Made by a program: the position numbers and the translations under genes. The notes under the pieces were generated by a model. That model did not search any database and was not told the DNA's origin. It saw only the letters and a program-made list of their open reading frames with translations. From the NCBI GenBank assembly GCA_039619475.1, contig CM077115.1, forward strand, positions 35,539,083-35,603,082: a stretch of DNA of 64,000 bases. Reading direction: 5' to 3'. This document shows positions 21,830-33,559 of this stretch, piece after piece. The stretch's first letter is position 1. Each line of letters starts with the position of its first letter. The stretch is from Icerya purchasi. Lineage: Eukaryota; Arthropoda; Insecta; Hemiptera; Monophlebidae.

Positions 21830-24104
21830 ATATATATATATAATCGATATTATTCCTAGTTTTTGGGACGGGACTTTCTCCGGTGGCCGATCACTTTAAA
21901 CTGCTCCCTCTGAACTGAACAACATATTGAACGAACGAACTTCTTTGTATTCCGATCTGCTATCACTCAAGCTCCCTAGTACTTATTGCGCTTCGTATAT
22001 CTTACCGTTTCCGTCGATCTCCGTTGTTCCTATCCTCAGTTCTTCTATCTTATCATTATTTGACATCGACTCTACATCTAACTGATCCCCTTCTCCCTCG
22101 TGTCGTTTCTAGGCGAAGATCCGTTGCTGGCATTCCCAAGGCGGGGGGGAAACGTAAAACTTTCTTTCCGATAAGTCCATTTTTTCCACGTTTTAATTTA
22201 TTACGGAAGCTCATTTTCGTCGATAAATGACCTCCGCGGCGGAGTATGTTATTGTTCTGAAAAACGCACAAAAATTCTTAAAATTCTTACCTGGGATACG
22301 CGGCTTCATGAAAATATCTCGCAAATAATATAATCGCACTTACCGGCGTGTGTGCTGAGATCCATTTTCTTTTTATTACAAATTTTCTCCTCCAAAATTC
22401 CCATTTTCCGTTGAATTAAAAAAAAAAAAATCCCCCCCCCCGGGTTTGAAATTAGCTCGCGAAATAGAGAAAATGACGGTAATAAACGAAATGGAACGAG
22501 TGGAATAGGCTGTGCGAGATCGAAAAAATTTATATCTCGCATCAAAATTGCAATCATCTCGGTAAAGCCTTTCGGCAGATTTACCGTTCGCTCTGTGGTC
22601 GGAAAAATTAACCTTTTTGCTTTATTAAATTCATCAAGCCGAGCAAATGCAAGCAAACTTCAAGCGACCTCTGCCGATTCTCGCTTAAAATGTTTCTGCA
22701 TAAATTCATCGCACGGAAATAGGAAAGAGTTACAATTAAATTCTTCTTTATCCGTGTCTTAAAAGCGGTCGGACGAGAGAAAATTGCAACAATGAAAAGA
22801 GGAGGAAGCACTTTAATTTCGTGAATTCCTAGCAGCTCTAGGCTATGACGAATACAAGCCAGGCTGCCAGGCTGCCAAGCTGCCAAGATGGTGGCTTTGA
22901 AGATTTCGCGCCACTGACAAAACTGAATAATCCGCAATTGCTGAACGAATTCAATGAATGCGAAAAAGGAATTCTATTTGCGCCGTCCTAGGTCCTCTTC
23001 TACCGAATTAACCAACTGTAAAAAATTATAAATAAATACGTTAAAAAAGAAAAGACGTAATAAAAAACGTCCGAAACGGGCTTCTTCCTTTTTTCATTAA
23101 AACTTTCAAAGGCTAAAATTTTTAAAAAGGTCCCTTGTTTTTGTTGCCGTTCCCCCCTTTACCTACTTCTCTTGTCGCCCCCCACCCTTCCCTTTTATTC
23201 ACGCAGTATCCGAGTAATTATTTTGCTTGACCTGAAAACGGCAACAGGCCACGACCTCTGCCTTCATTTTTGAAATTTACCCCTTGCGGAGGATTGATTC
23301 TTAAAACGGGTTAACATTACTGTGGAACTGCAAATTAATTAAATTTCTTAACTAAATTTCAATTTGAATTAACTTTCTTACGAGATACTTTGAAAGAAAA
23401 GAATAAAATGGAAAAGTTGAAATAGTGAACGGGTGAAATATATTTTTATTTTTATTTTTATTATTATTATTATTATTACTACCATTACTACTATTATTAC
23501 TATTATTATTATTTTATGGTAGGAAGGGGCAAATAAAGCGAAGATACTTTTGCTTTTTGCTTTTTAGACTCGCGTCAACTTTTAACTTGGCATAGTAGTT
23601 CCTTTTTTTTCCCATTAAAGCGATATTATCAAGAGCGCGTAGAAAAAGTACGGCATACAGGGTTGGTCTTCATTTTCAATTGCAGCTGAATTTACAAATG
23701 AATGGGTGTATAAACATTGGAATCTTTTTTTTTTCTTTTTGACTGAGCCTTCGTCATTTAGCCAGTTTTTCTTTAGCTTAATCTTTTATACGGTATTTTA
23801 ATTTTTATATTTCTATTCCGTGATTTTTTTTTTTTTATAAATTCATTAATAAAGCTAGGTTTGACATCAATTCTGCCCCTTATCTGAGTTATCAGTCACT
23901 GGAAAAGTCTCCGATAGAATTTCTGTTCTAAATTTGCCCCTACCCTGCTGTTCGTAATACACTGCCGAATAAAATAGATATAAAACACGGATAGGATGAG
24001 AGTGCAACATGAACACTAAACACAGATGATTAATTAGAATTGCTGTCATTTTCAATAGTTGACCTCAGTTGATGAGAAACTTACAGAACACCCTAATTAA
24101 GCGT
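21830..24104. other. No recognised gene
   Basis: Mixed AT-rich sequence with a somewhat GC-richer part around 22.0-23.3 kb. Minus-strand frames at 22306-22656 (116 codons) and 22608-22937 (109 codons) overlap in different frames and match nothing I recognise. Low-complexity tracts: 12 A then 10 C at about 22419-22441, and a (TTA/TAT)n array at 23443-23515. Confidence 0.4.
23443..23515. repeat. TTA/ATT-rich microsatellite
   Basis: Interrupted trinucleotide array (tta, tac and atttt units). Confidence 0.85.
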
Positions 24105-24413
24105 CTTTGAAGGAACTCCCCCTCCGGTCACTTGCCCTCTGTGCGGGTTCATGGCCTCACCAACTGTAGAGCATCTGCTTAAATGGTGCCGGCATACTTC
24201 CCGTACTTCTAGTCATACCTCACCCCACCGTCTGTTGTCGAACTACCCGGATTGTGTTCGGGCAGTGTTGAATTTTGCAGCATCGAACAGACTGCACCGC
24301 CTTCTGTAATTTCAAGTGAGTCTAGGTACCGTAATAGCCCAGGTAGTTACACACGGCGCCTAGATTTATATTTGTAAATTTAGTATTATAAAAAAAAAAA
24401 AAAAAAAAAAAAA
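24105..24413 (+). mobile_element. 5'-truncated LINE tail (family C)
   Basis: From 24110 the plus strand encodes SPPPVTCPLCGFMASPTVEH and then LL..C, the CCHC-type finger following RNase H in I-like LINEs. It continues to a stop near 24309, a 3' UTR and a pure A tail (24390-24413). The 3' UTR motif accgtaatagcccaggtagt followed by tacacacggc recurs in related form at 57.5 kb and, inverted, at 61.95 kb, defining a shared family (C). Only the last 65 codons remain. Confidence 0.75.
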
Positions 24414-24655
24414 GAGGATAAGTGATCTATGTAACACTCCGGACTGTGTGGGTAGAATTTTTAATCAAGGAATCTTTAGCTATTGGGAAAGGTCCGAAGA
24501 ACAGTTTGGAAACCTTAAAACACTATTTGCAGAAATCAAAGTACAAATAAACAAATGGGTAATATAATAAATCCACAAAATGAAGAAAAAAAAAAGAACG
24601 AGTTTCGCGGCCACTCCGCATTATATGTTTATAATCAATTAAAAATTTTAAAATT
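24414..24655. other. No recognised gene
   Basis: Short AT-rich spacer between two LINE remnants. Confidence 0.4.
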
Positions 24656-25960
24656 AGGCTAATTTACTTTGACCAGAAATTCACGTAAAAAATTTGAAAG
24701 CGAAACGCGCAATTAATGTGTTAAAATATTTAGCTAACCCAAAAAGCGTCTGCAATAAAAGTAGACTACTGCAACTCTATGAATCTCTTGTGCTAGCCAG
24801 AATCGATTATGGAGCACCTACATATGGTCAAGGCAATAAAAACTTCTAGACACGATCCAGACAATGGCCATCCGAATCGTTATAGCAGCGTTCCGCGCTA
24901 TTCCAATACAAAGTCTAAATGCCGAAAACAGCTATTCCCCTACTCCACTACTGTGGACTACTCTCTACATCTTAATTTTGTTATTTCAGGTGCTGCTCAA
25001 AACCCCAGTACACCTCTATATATTACTACCTTTTTAACCCAAACAATTCACCAAACCGTATGATGATCGGGCCTGAAAAATTGACCGTCAAAAGTACAAC
25101 ACCCACCCTCTCTTAACCATGTTTTCTGAACCTCCACCGTGGAACTTCCTGAGATCTGATTGGATGTGACAAAAATTCTTAGATCAGTTGATAAAAATAT
25201 AATCTTCGAAAAATTACAATTAATCCTCCAAAATATCCTAACCACATCCGATGCTAAATGACTCTAAACCCCGAAATAGAGTGTCTTGTACATACTCTGT
25301 GAATAAACAAATATTCTCACATCGCTTAAGCAACCGTCTTTCTATCTTGTCTGCAGAACTGACTGCTATCTTATTATGTCTTCAATATTTCATTAACATC
25401 GAAACCTAATAATCCTGTCGGATTCCCTTACGTCACTCCAACTATTGCAAGATCCATTTTCATCAAACTCAATTGCTCAGTGCATTAACGTGATCTTAAA
25501 CGCGATATATTTAAACTCTATTTCAACAAAATTTATCTGGATCCCAGATCATGCGCAGGAATCCCCCCGGGCATGATACGGTGGATTTGGCCGCCAAAGC
25601 TGCCACACTCAACAGCACAATTTCTACTCTTATTCGTCCTAATGCTGAAGACTTCAAGCAGCATTATAAACAACTAATACTTTCTCTGCGGAAGCACCAT
25701 TGGCATAAAATAGAATAAGCTTCGGGAATTAAAAGTAAAACCAATACCGTGGAACTCCTCAAATCGGAAGTCAGGTAAAGGAGAACTATTACTCGTTTGC
25801 GTACTGTACGCACCCGACTTACATCTCTTATCGCTTTCCTCATTGTGCCCGAAGAAGATGGCTTAACGGCTGACCATATTTTTACATGCTTAAAAACAGC
25901 TTCTCTCCGACTCTCCCTCCATGTTCCTTCAAGAGCTCTTAATGATTCCTCCAACTCCAC
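24656..25960 (+). pseudogene. Decayed LINE: RT thumb, RNase H and zinc-finger region
   Basis: In scattered frames the plus strand gives AINVLKYLANPKS and LLQLYESLVLARIDYGAPTY (RT thumb, about 24700-24820). It then gives LDTIQTMAIRIV, and RNase H pieces LIILSDSLTSLQLLQDP (about 25410-25455) and KFIWIPDHAQE (25530-25565; relatives have W.PGHAGI). After VDLAAKAATL comes TRLRT.RTRLT, ending with TADHIFTCLK (about 25860-25890, half of the zinc finger). The order matches I-like LINEs such as the one at 28755-31534. Frame changes and stops are frequent, and neither end could be defined. Confidence 0.7.
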
Positions 25961-26224
25961 AGATAAAGGAGAAATTTATAAATGTGAAAGTGAACAGTCG
26001 TGCGTTCTCGCGTTAAATTATCGCTTATCACGTGTTCCTAATTTAGTTTTATTTTTTTTCTTAGTTTTTTTTTGTTTTTTCTTTTTTTACTTTCTTATCT
26101 TATCTCTGTGTTAAACATATGCTGCATTAATCATACGTACGTAAGTGCATTAAAATAACTTTTTGACCGGCGAATTCTCGCCGACCAATATACAAACCGA
26201 AAAAACCCAGCAAATACTACAATC

Positions 26225-27471
26225 ATGAACTCAAAGAAGACCACCACTTATGCTCAAAAAAATAAAATCAAAATTTCACCAGTCACCGAATTTCAACACC
26301 CAACGGAAGAGCAAGGTCTAGTATTTAATTGTATATTAGATTTTAAAATCAGGGACTATTTAGTCGCATTAACTATATCCAATGCTATCAAAGATCCAAA
26401 ACATATCATTGCAGCATCTAAAGTGGGCAAAAACCGTTTAGTCATTCATTTACAGTCCAAAGAGCTCGTAGATGAATTCTTCGCCAACCACGGAGGCTTT
26501 AAAATCGAAGAAAATTTTATAAAATGCCGCAGGCTAACAAACCCTATGAAGAAAATTGTACTCTCTCATGTCAGTCCGTCCATCCCCAACTACATTTTGG
26601 AAGATTACGTAAAAAGCCAACTAAAACTTGAATCACCACTCCATTATCTTACCTCAGAGTAAATCCGCATGACCAATTCTTTGGCCATATAATAAGCTGG
26701 AGACGCCAATTCTACACTACCACCGATTTTGACAAGGAGAAAATTCCTGGGACCTTCTTAGTTCAGTACAACGAACAAAATCATTGAATTTTCCTAACCT
26801 GTGATGAATTCTCATGTTTTAAATGCCACAGCAAGGGCCACAGAGCCGAAAATTGTCCTGAAAACGAAGAAAAATTATTACTTGAAACCGAACACTGGGA
26901 AGACGACATAGATGTAACGGAAACTCAACAAAACTCATCTTACCCTAACAACAGTGTAGATCTCAACAGCTTCCCTCCTCTGTCAACCGAAGCAGTAAAG
27001 AGACCTCTCTCATTTTCCTCATGCAGTCAGTCAAACAATATTGACACAGACTCGAGTCAAAAACCTGCTAAATCGGCTAAAAAGAAACTAAAACCAACCA
27101 AAGCATCTCTTCGTACAAAAGAAACGGATACCCAATCGGAGGAAGAAAACGAGAATGGAAAACCACAACCTACGTTAAAAGAAATCTTTGCCCCTCTGGA
27201 AGAACATATCGTTAAAAACCAACACGTATATCCCCTCAGCTTTCAAAATTTTACAATATTCGTAGACATGTGCAAAGCACCCAACGCACAAAATGTCACT
27301 CAGGTCAAAGATGATCTTTCAATCGCTGATACTCCAACATTGATCAAGATGCTGAAAGATACGCGCGAACTTTTACTACACAGAGGCACCAAAATAAAAT
27401 TTACAAAAATCGTCAATAAGCTGGAAGACGAAATGGAGCGGGCTGCAACAGCAGCAGTGGTTCAAAAATAG
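26225..27471 (+). pseudogene. LINE ORF1 (gag-like RNA-binding protein), two breaks
   Basis: ORF1 proteins bind the element RNA. ATG at 26225 (MNSKKTTTYAQ...) opens 145 codons with the usual insect pattern: a recognition-motif-like part (ASKVGKNRLVIHLQSKELVD) and then KKIVLSHVSPSIPNYILEDY. Near 26640 the frame shifts from 2 to 1 and continues LRVNPHDQFFGHIISWRRQF. A TGA interrupts at 26785-26787. Then comes CFKCHSKGHRAENC (26815-26856), a CX2CX4HX4C zinc knuckle. The C-terminal half is lysine/glutamate-rich and ends at 27471. About 415 codons is normal length. ORF2 starts 45 bp downstream. Confidence 0.85.
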
Positions 27472-27516
27472 GAACCTCAGTCAATTTAAAATAACCATAG
27501 ATAATATCTCGATATT

Positions 27517-28750
27517 ATGAAAATTTTAAACTGGAATCTCAACAGTATACGAACCAAACATCCAGAATTACAGATTTTGATCGCACAAGAAAATCTGGAC
27601 ATTTTATTTCTACAAGAGACCAGGTTGAAACCAGCTGAACAATATAACCTAAAAAACTTCGAAATATTTCGCAAAGACATTTCAACCGATACAATCGCTA
27701 GAGGCGGAGTTCTTATTGCAGTCAAAAATAAACTATGCTGCGAGCCTCAAACTTTACACACAAACTTACAGGCCATAGCCGTCACAATAAAACATCCATT
27801 CAAGTTCACTCTCTTCTCAATATACTTACACCAACCCGATGAAATTACAGAGAACTGCCTCGATCACATTATCAAACAATTACCAACTCCGTTTATCTTG
27901 AGTGGTGATTTCAATTCTCATAATACATTATGGGGCTCAACCACCTCCAATGACAGAGGAAAAAACATAGAAAAATTCATCGATCGCGAAAATCTCAGCT
28001 TACTCAACAACGGATCGCACACCCACTTCAATTCACACAATGGCTCCTTTTCAGCTATAGATCTATCCATTTGTAGCAGTTCATTAGCTCCAATGGTCAA
28101 CTGGATTACCCTTCCTACTTTATTTGGAAGCGACCATTTTCCCATTTTAATTTCACTTCAAACACTAGTCAGACACGATCAATACAAAAAATATCCGACA
28201 TGGAGAATCAAAGACGCAGATTGGCAAAACTACACCGAATTGTTAAATTTACAACTTCCAGAAAATCTCAGCGACATAAATGAGGCAAATAACCATATCG
28301 TGAAAGGTATCCTGGAAACCGCTACTCAATATATCCCTCGAAACAGTGCAACCATAACAAAAAAACAAACAGTTTGGTGGAACAATGAATGCAAAACATC
28401 AATAAAACAAAAAAACCGTATGTTAACCTTAGTCAAACGTCATCCTAGTCAAGAAAATTTAAAACATTTTAAAATTGCCAGAGCAAGATGCAAACACACC
28501 ATTCGGGAGGCAAAAAAACGATCATGGATAAAATTCACTTCTTCTTTCAACTCGCACACCCCTATAAAAGAAGTATGGAATAAAGTAAAAATGTTATCAA
28601 ACAAAAAAAATTTAACCTCAATCATAGCGATTGAATACAATTCTAAAATATTCTCGAATAAAACAGATATCGCTAACCACTTCTACCAAGTGTCCTCTAC
28701 AGAAAATTACACAACTGCTTTCATTGACATAAAGCGTCGAATTGAACAAC

Positions 28751-28754
<4 letters not shown>
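27517..28754 (+). pseudogene. Family B ORF2, endonuclease part, cut by a LINE insertion
   Basis: ATG at 27517 starts an apurinic-type endonuclease that nicks target DNA. It shows MKILNWNLNSIRTK, LDILFLQETRLK (catalytic Glu), ARGGVLIAVKN, FILSGDFNSHNTLWG (catalytic D.N) and LFGSDHFPILI (catalytic SDH) at about 28117-28150. The linker to the RT contains RCKHTIREAKKRSWIKF. The frame runs intact to 28754, where a 29-T tract (the reversed poly(A) of a minus-strand LINE) interrupts it. The interrupted protein resumes at about 31535. Confidence 0.92.
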
Positions 28755-28786
<32 letters not shown>

Positions 28787-31534
28787 TGATATTCCCTGAT
28801 CTTCAGTATGCCGTATTTAACTGCTGTGGCTATCACGACATACCGAAACGGGATTTGCGGTTATATAGTTTTAGCTATCCTGTTTATGTTAAGAAAATTA
28901 ATGACGGAATCTATTGCTGTTTGGGTGTTTGATAGCATATCGGGAAGTGTTTTATATGTTAAGAGTTTCTTAGTTGATAGGAATGCTGTGCATTCTATTA
29001 ATAAGTGTTGAACGGTTGGCATGAAATTTCCCATACAGAAAGGGCACTGTGTTGGTGGAGATGTCCCATTTAGAAGGTGGTCGTGCGAGATTGCGGTGTG
29101 GCCTGTCCGCAGTCGGCTGATTATACTGAATTCTCTGCGGGAACAATTTGTTGGAGGCCACCATGGCTCGATCGTTGTCTTTACCTGGGCCAGAAAAGTC
29201 TGACAGGCGGTCCATTGTCCCTTCCATTCTTGTTTGCTTATCGCTAGAAAGAATTGTGCCATGGATGAAGGGGGAGGCGAGTATCTGTTCTGCGGAGCTC
29301 GTAGTGCTGATTGTGCCATTGCGTTCGCTTGTTCATTCCCTCGTATTCCTGCGTGACCAGGGACCCACATAAACGTCACCTGGCCCTCGGACTTCTGTAT
29401 GTCGATGATCATACGAAGAATTTGAGTGCTTATTGTATTTCTTGTTTTAGGGCTGGATATGGCTTCTAGTGCTGTCAGAGAATCTGTGATTATTAATATC
29501 TTCTTGTTGGGCTCACACAGAGACGTGTATTGTAGCCCATATAATATGGCGTACATTTCCGCGTCTAGTACTGTGCAACCATCATTGAGGCGGAAAGAAT
29601 ATGCCTTATCCGATACTACGAACGCACATGCTGTCGGTGATATGACTGTGGAGGGGTTATTCCGAGCACCATCTGTGTATACTATAACGTGGTCGGTGTA
29701 TTTATTTATTGTATTTTTGGCCATTACGATGGCGTCAGTTAGGTGCTGTCTGGAGTTGTTTTTGAGTGATACTATTATTGGGGACTCCCATGGGGGAACT
29801 AATGTTAGGTTTTGCATAGGGTTCATTGGATTTATATTATTTGAATTTAATAAGCCACGAACTTCAGGCACAGGATCGTTTGAAAAACTTGGTGTGCATA
29901 GGGAGTTAATAGCAGCCACAGGAGCATGTGTCAAGGACAGAAGGGCATTACATCGTCTATGATAGTCCCTGTAGTATGACAACGGCGGGCACCCCAACAA
30001 ATTGCACATACTGGATCCAGGAGTAGTACGATGAGCTCCAAGAATTGAACGAAGGGCAGAATTATGGATTGCATCTAATGAATTTATTAAGGACTGACAT
30101 GCTTGGGAGTAGGCGGGACACCCGTACATGATTTTAGATAAGATGATGGATTTATACACTGATAGAAGAAGCTTGGGGTGAAAGTTATATTTAGGATTTG
30201 ATAAGTATTTGATAATGCCGAGGGATTTTAAACACTTTTTTTTTAAACCTGATATGTGTGGACGCCAGGATAGCCGGCAATCAAACAATAGTCCCAGGAA
30301 TTTCACTGTAGGTTGAAAGGATATAGGATTATTATCTAGTGTGAAGGAAATAGTAGGTGAGACGGCACGTCTTTTATGGAATTCCGTATATATTGTTTTG
30401 GAAGGAGAGAACACTAGGCCGTTGTTATTTGACCAGGATTGTAATTTATTTATTGTTTTTTGGAGGATATTTTGTGCATTGGAAGGAAGACTGGAAGATA
30501 AAGAGATGTTCAAGTCGTCGATATAAAGCCGGGCAGTAACAGGAGGCGAAATGCAGTTCATTATATCATTTATAAAGAATATAAACAAGGTTGCACTTAG
30601 GGCAGAGCCTTGTGGTATGCCATTCTCTAGTGACATAGTTATTGAATTGATATTTCCAATTTTAACTTGAAACTTTCTTTCTGTTAGAAAGTTTTTTATA
30701 TAGTTGGCCATATTGCCAGTTAACCCAGCGGTTAGTAGCTTCATTAGTAGCCCCCGCCGCCATACTCGATCAAAGGCTTTTTCCATGTCAAAAAATATTG
30801 CATGTACGCTTTGTTGATGGCAGAAAGCTGTTGAAATTTGCCGTTGTAGGCTCAATAGATGATCAGTAGATGATCGCATTTTACGCCCTCCGGCTTGTGT
30901 AGAGGAAAGGAGGTTATTCTGTTCAAGGAAATGGATTAGACGCCTGTTCACCATTTTCTCCATTGTTTTGGATATCACATTTAGGAGAGAAATGGGCCGG
31001 TAACTAGGAAGGAGGAGAGGATCTTTGCTTGGCTTCAGGATAGGAACAATTTGGGCTAGTTTCCATTGATGCGGGATAGAGCCTGCCATCCACACCTGGT
31101 TATATATATGGAGTAAGTAGGATTTTGCAGAAGATGGTAAATATTTTAGCATGTACGGATGCATCGAATCGGGACCAGGAGAACTATTACGCGTATGATG
31201 TGTAAGTTGGAAATTAAGTTCATTTTCTGTGAAATCGCAGTTATAAGGAGCTGTTGCATCTTGAGGGATACACATTTCTAATGACTCTATTTCGGCTTTT
31301 CGAGCTCTAAATACATTTGTGTATGATGTGGAAGATGATGTTAAAGAAAAGTGTTCCGCAAATAAATTTGCAACTTGTGTTGTGTCAGATACTGTTGTGC
31401 CGTTGTCACTTAAATGGATAAAGGGCTTAGAACGGTTGATTCCGTTAATTGCTTTTATCTTTTCCCATGAGGAACGATTTGATGTGGTAGTCGATATTGA
31501 AGAAATAAAGACGTGCCATGATTCTTGTTTTTTA
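28755..31534 (-). mobile_element. 5'-truncated RNase H-type LINE (family C) inserted in family B ORF2
   Basis: Minus-strand element of 2.8 kb. Its poly(A) tail appears as T29 at 28755-28783, and its 3' UTR lies at 28784-28860. The tetramer AGAT at 28752-28755 and 31534-31537 flanks it, and the host reading frame is continuous between these two copies. It lacks ORF1 and endonuclease. The long pure A tail and intact ORF suggest it is among the youngest insertions in the window. Confidence 0.88.
28861..31534 (-). CDS. RT-RNase H polyprotein of family C LINE, intact frame, 5'-truncated
   Basis: One open frame of about 890 codons on the minus strand. It starts in the linker (SKKQESWHVFISSI). RT follows: SSPGPDSMHPYMLKYLP, SYRPISLLNVISKTMEKM, IFFDMEKAFDRVWRRGLL, GIPQGSALSATLFIFFINDI and catalytic YIDD in RLYIDDLNI. 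The X residue of YXDD is Ile here (Ala in most neighbours). Next come FLGLLFDCRLSWRPHI and the thumb. RNase H follows with all acidic positions: VYTDGARNN, LDAEMYAILYGL, IITDSLTALEAI and FMWVPGHAGIRGNEQANAMA. A CPFC...TVQHLLIEC finger ends the protein (stop 28861-28863). The endonuclease is absent and the first codons may be host DNA. Confidence 0.93.
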
Positions 31535-33559
31535 GATCGTATCATTAATCGTTCAGATTTAAATTACATAGATGAGCCTAACCATGACTTCAACCGACCT
31601 CTTACATATGACGAACTTTTATACGCCCTGAAACATATGAAATCCTCAGCCGCTGGACCAGACGACATCCATATAGATATGGTCAAAAAATTAAATTCTG
31701 CATCTCTTCACACAATTAGCAAGTTCCTCAACCTTATCTGGAAATCTAAAAAAATACCAGACAGTTGGAAAAACACTCACATAATCCCGTTATTAAAACC
31801 AGGAAAAGATTCCCTTTCTCCTTCTAGCTACCGTCCAATCTCGCTTACCAACACGTTATGTAAAGTCATGGAGAAAATAATAAACACCAGATTAAAATGG
31901 ACTCTTGAACAAAAGAAACTATTGGATCCAATGCAATATGGTTTCCGCTCTCGAAGAAGCACCATAGATCATCTAGCGAAGTTACAACAGCATATTTGTG
32001 ACGGTTTTGTAACGAGTCAATACACCATGCTCATAAGTTTTGACCTTGAAAAAACCTTCGATAGAATATGGAGGCATAAAATCATTAAAACGCTAATGGA
32101 ATGGAATATAAACGGAAATATGCTTGAATACATAAAAGACTTTCTGTCAAATAGGACTTTCCAGGTTCGCATTCGGGATGTCTTATCCCTCCCAAAAATA
32201 CAAGAAAATGGCACACCGCAGGGCTCTATAATTAGCCCAACTTTGTTCATAATTGGTATATCAGATATATCTAAAATCATAGATCCTCCAGTCAAATACG
32301 AACTGTTTGCTGACGACTTAGTCATTTATACATATGACTTCCTCAAGCTTAGATAATCTAAATAGCACTTTACAATCTACATCGAACAAACTGCTTGATT
32401 GGGCTTCATCAAATGGACTATCCTCCTTCTCAATGAATAAAACAAAAGCAATCACATTCAGTAATAAACGAATTAAACCTCCAGATTGTGTAACGTCCAC
32501 CTAAGTAATAATACGCTAATTCAAAGTTTCGATAACATAAGAATTTTAGGACTAGAAATAGATCGAAAATTATCTTTTGGAAAACACATAGAAGACTTAC
32601 AAAACAAACTGTCATAAATCTCTTAGTGTGATAAAAATGGTTTCTCATAATAAATGAGATGTGGAGATAGAAAATCTCTAAAAAACCTTTACTCGGCGCT
32701 GACTCTTTCCAAGTTGGACTACGGCTCCGTGATTTACAGTAGTGCCAAAGAAAATGTTCTGAAAAAACTGGACACCGTTCAAAATTCAGCTCTAAGACTC
32801 ATTACAGGAGCATTTTACACCAGCCCAATTGCTAGCCTTCACGTAGAATCAAACATCTTTCCATTGCAACATAGAAGAATTTTCTCATCCCTGAAATACT
32901 ATACAAAAATGACTTCAAATTTAACGAATCCTACTTCCGAAAAAACTATTTCGCCAAACTTTATTCAACTATACGAGAAATACCCAAAAACTCCGAAGCC
33001 ATTGGGAATACGATGCCTAAATACAATTAAAAACATCAACTTTGGCACACCAGACATCGTAAAGGAAATAAGAGAACTACCACCATGGCACACAACCTTT
33101 CAAGAAACCATAGCAGACTTAAACCGACGCGAAAAAATGGACTCGTCCTTAACCAGACATATCAGAAAGGTGACTCGCTCAGCTTGGCAAAAAGAGTGGA
33201 ATCAAATCTCTCCAATCCAAAACAAACTACGCCGCATCAAAAACGAAATTGCCGACTGGGAAACCAACTATTGGCCAAAAAGACAGGACGAAACAGTTAT
33301 TTCAAGACTAAGAATAGGGCACTGCTCATTTAGCCACAAGTACATCCTCGACAAGGAGCCGGCGCCCATTTGTGAAATCTGCGCAGAGACTTTCTCGATA
33401 GACCACCTCTTCACATGCAAAAAGTGGGAAACACAGCGAGGAGCAGCCTGCGACATGGTAGAAAAACCTATACCAGAACTCCTTTACAACAACAGATCAA
33501 ATTGTGAAAATGTACTAACATACCTTAAACATGTTTTTTGGAATAGACACATGGAATAG
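31535..33559 (+). pseudogene. Family B ORF2, RT and C-terminal part without RNase H
   Basis: Continues the protein interrupted at 28754. RT motifs: SSAAGPDDIHIDMVKKL, SYRPISLTNTLCKVMEKI, MQYGFRSRRSTIDHL, ISFDLEKTFDRIWRHKI, GTPQGSIISPTLFIIGI and FADDLVIY (about 32307-32330). A one-base loss near 32340 shifts the frame. Further damage runs to about 32650, then 32654-33559 is open for 301 codons: thumb (LSKLDYGSVIYSSA), an ELPPWH linker, then directly RSAWQKEWNQI, RLRIGHCSFSHKYIL and CEICAETFSIDHLFTC. The RNase H normally found between PPW and the WQ.EW segment is missing with no break in the frame. Stop at 33557-33559. Confidence 0.88.

Noticed and set aside
22306..22937. Two overlapping minus-strand ORFs of 116 and 109 codons
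   Set aside because: Different frames over the same DNA, no recognisable domain, no splice or start evidence. Kept only as unannotated sequence.
29426..29962. 178-codon plus-strand ORF
   Set aside because: Lies entirely antisense to the intact RNase H part of the minus-strand LINE, so it is a shadow frame.
31319..31534. First 72 codons of the long plus-strand frame ending at 32356
   Set aside because: They are antisense to the minus-strand LINE. The real family B protein resumes only at about 31535.
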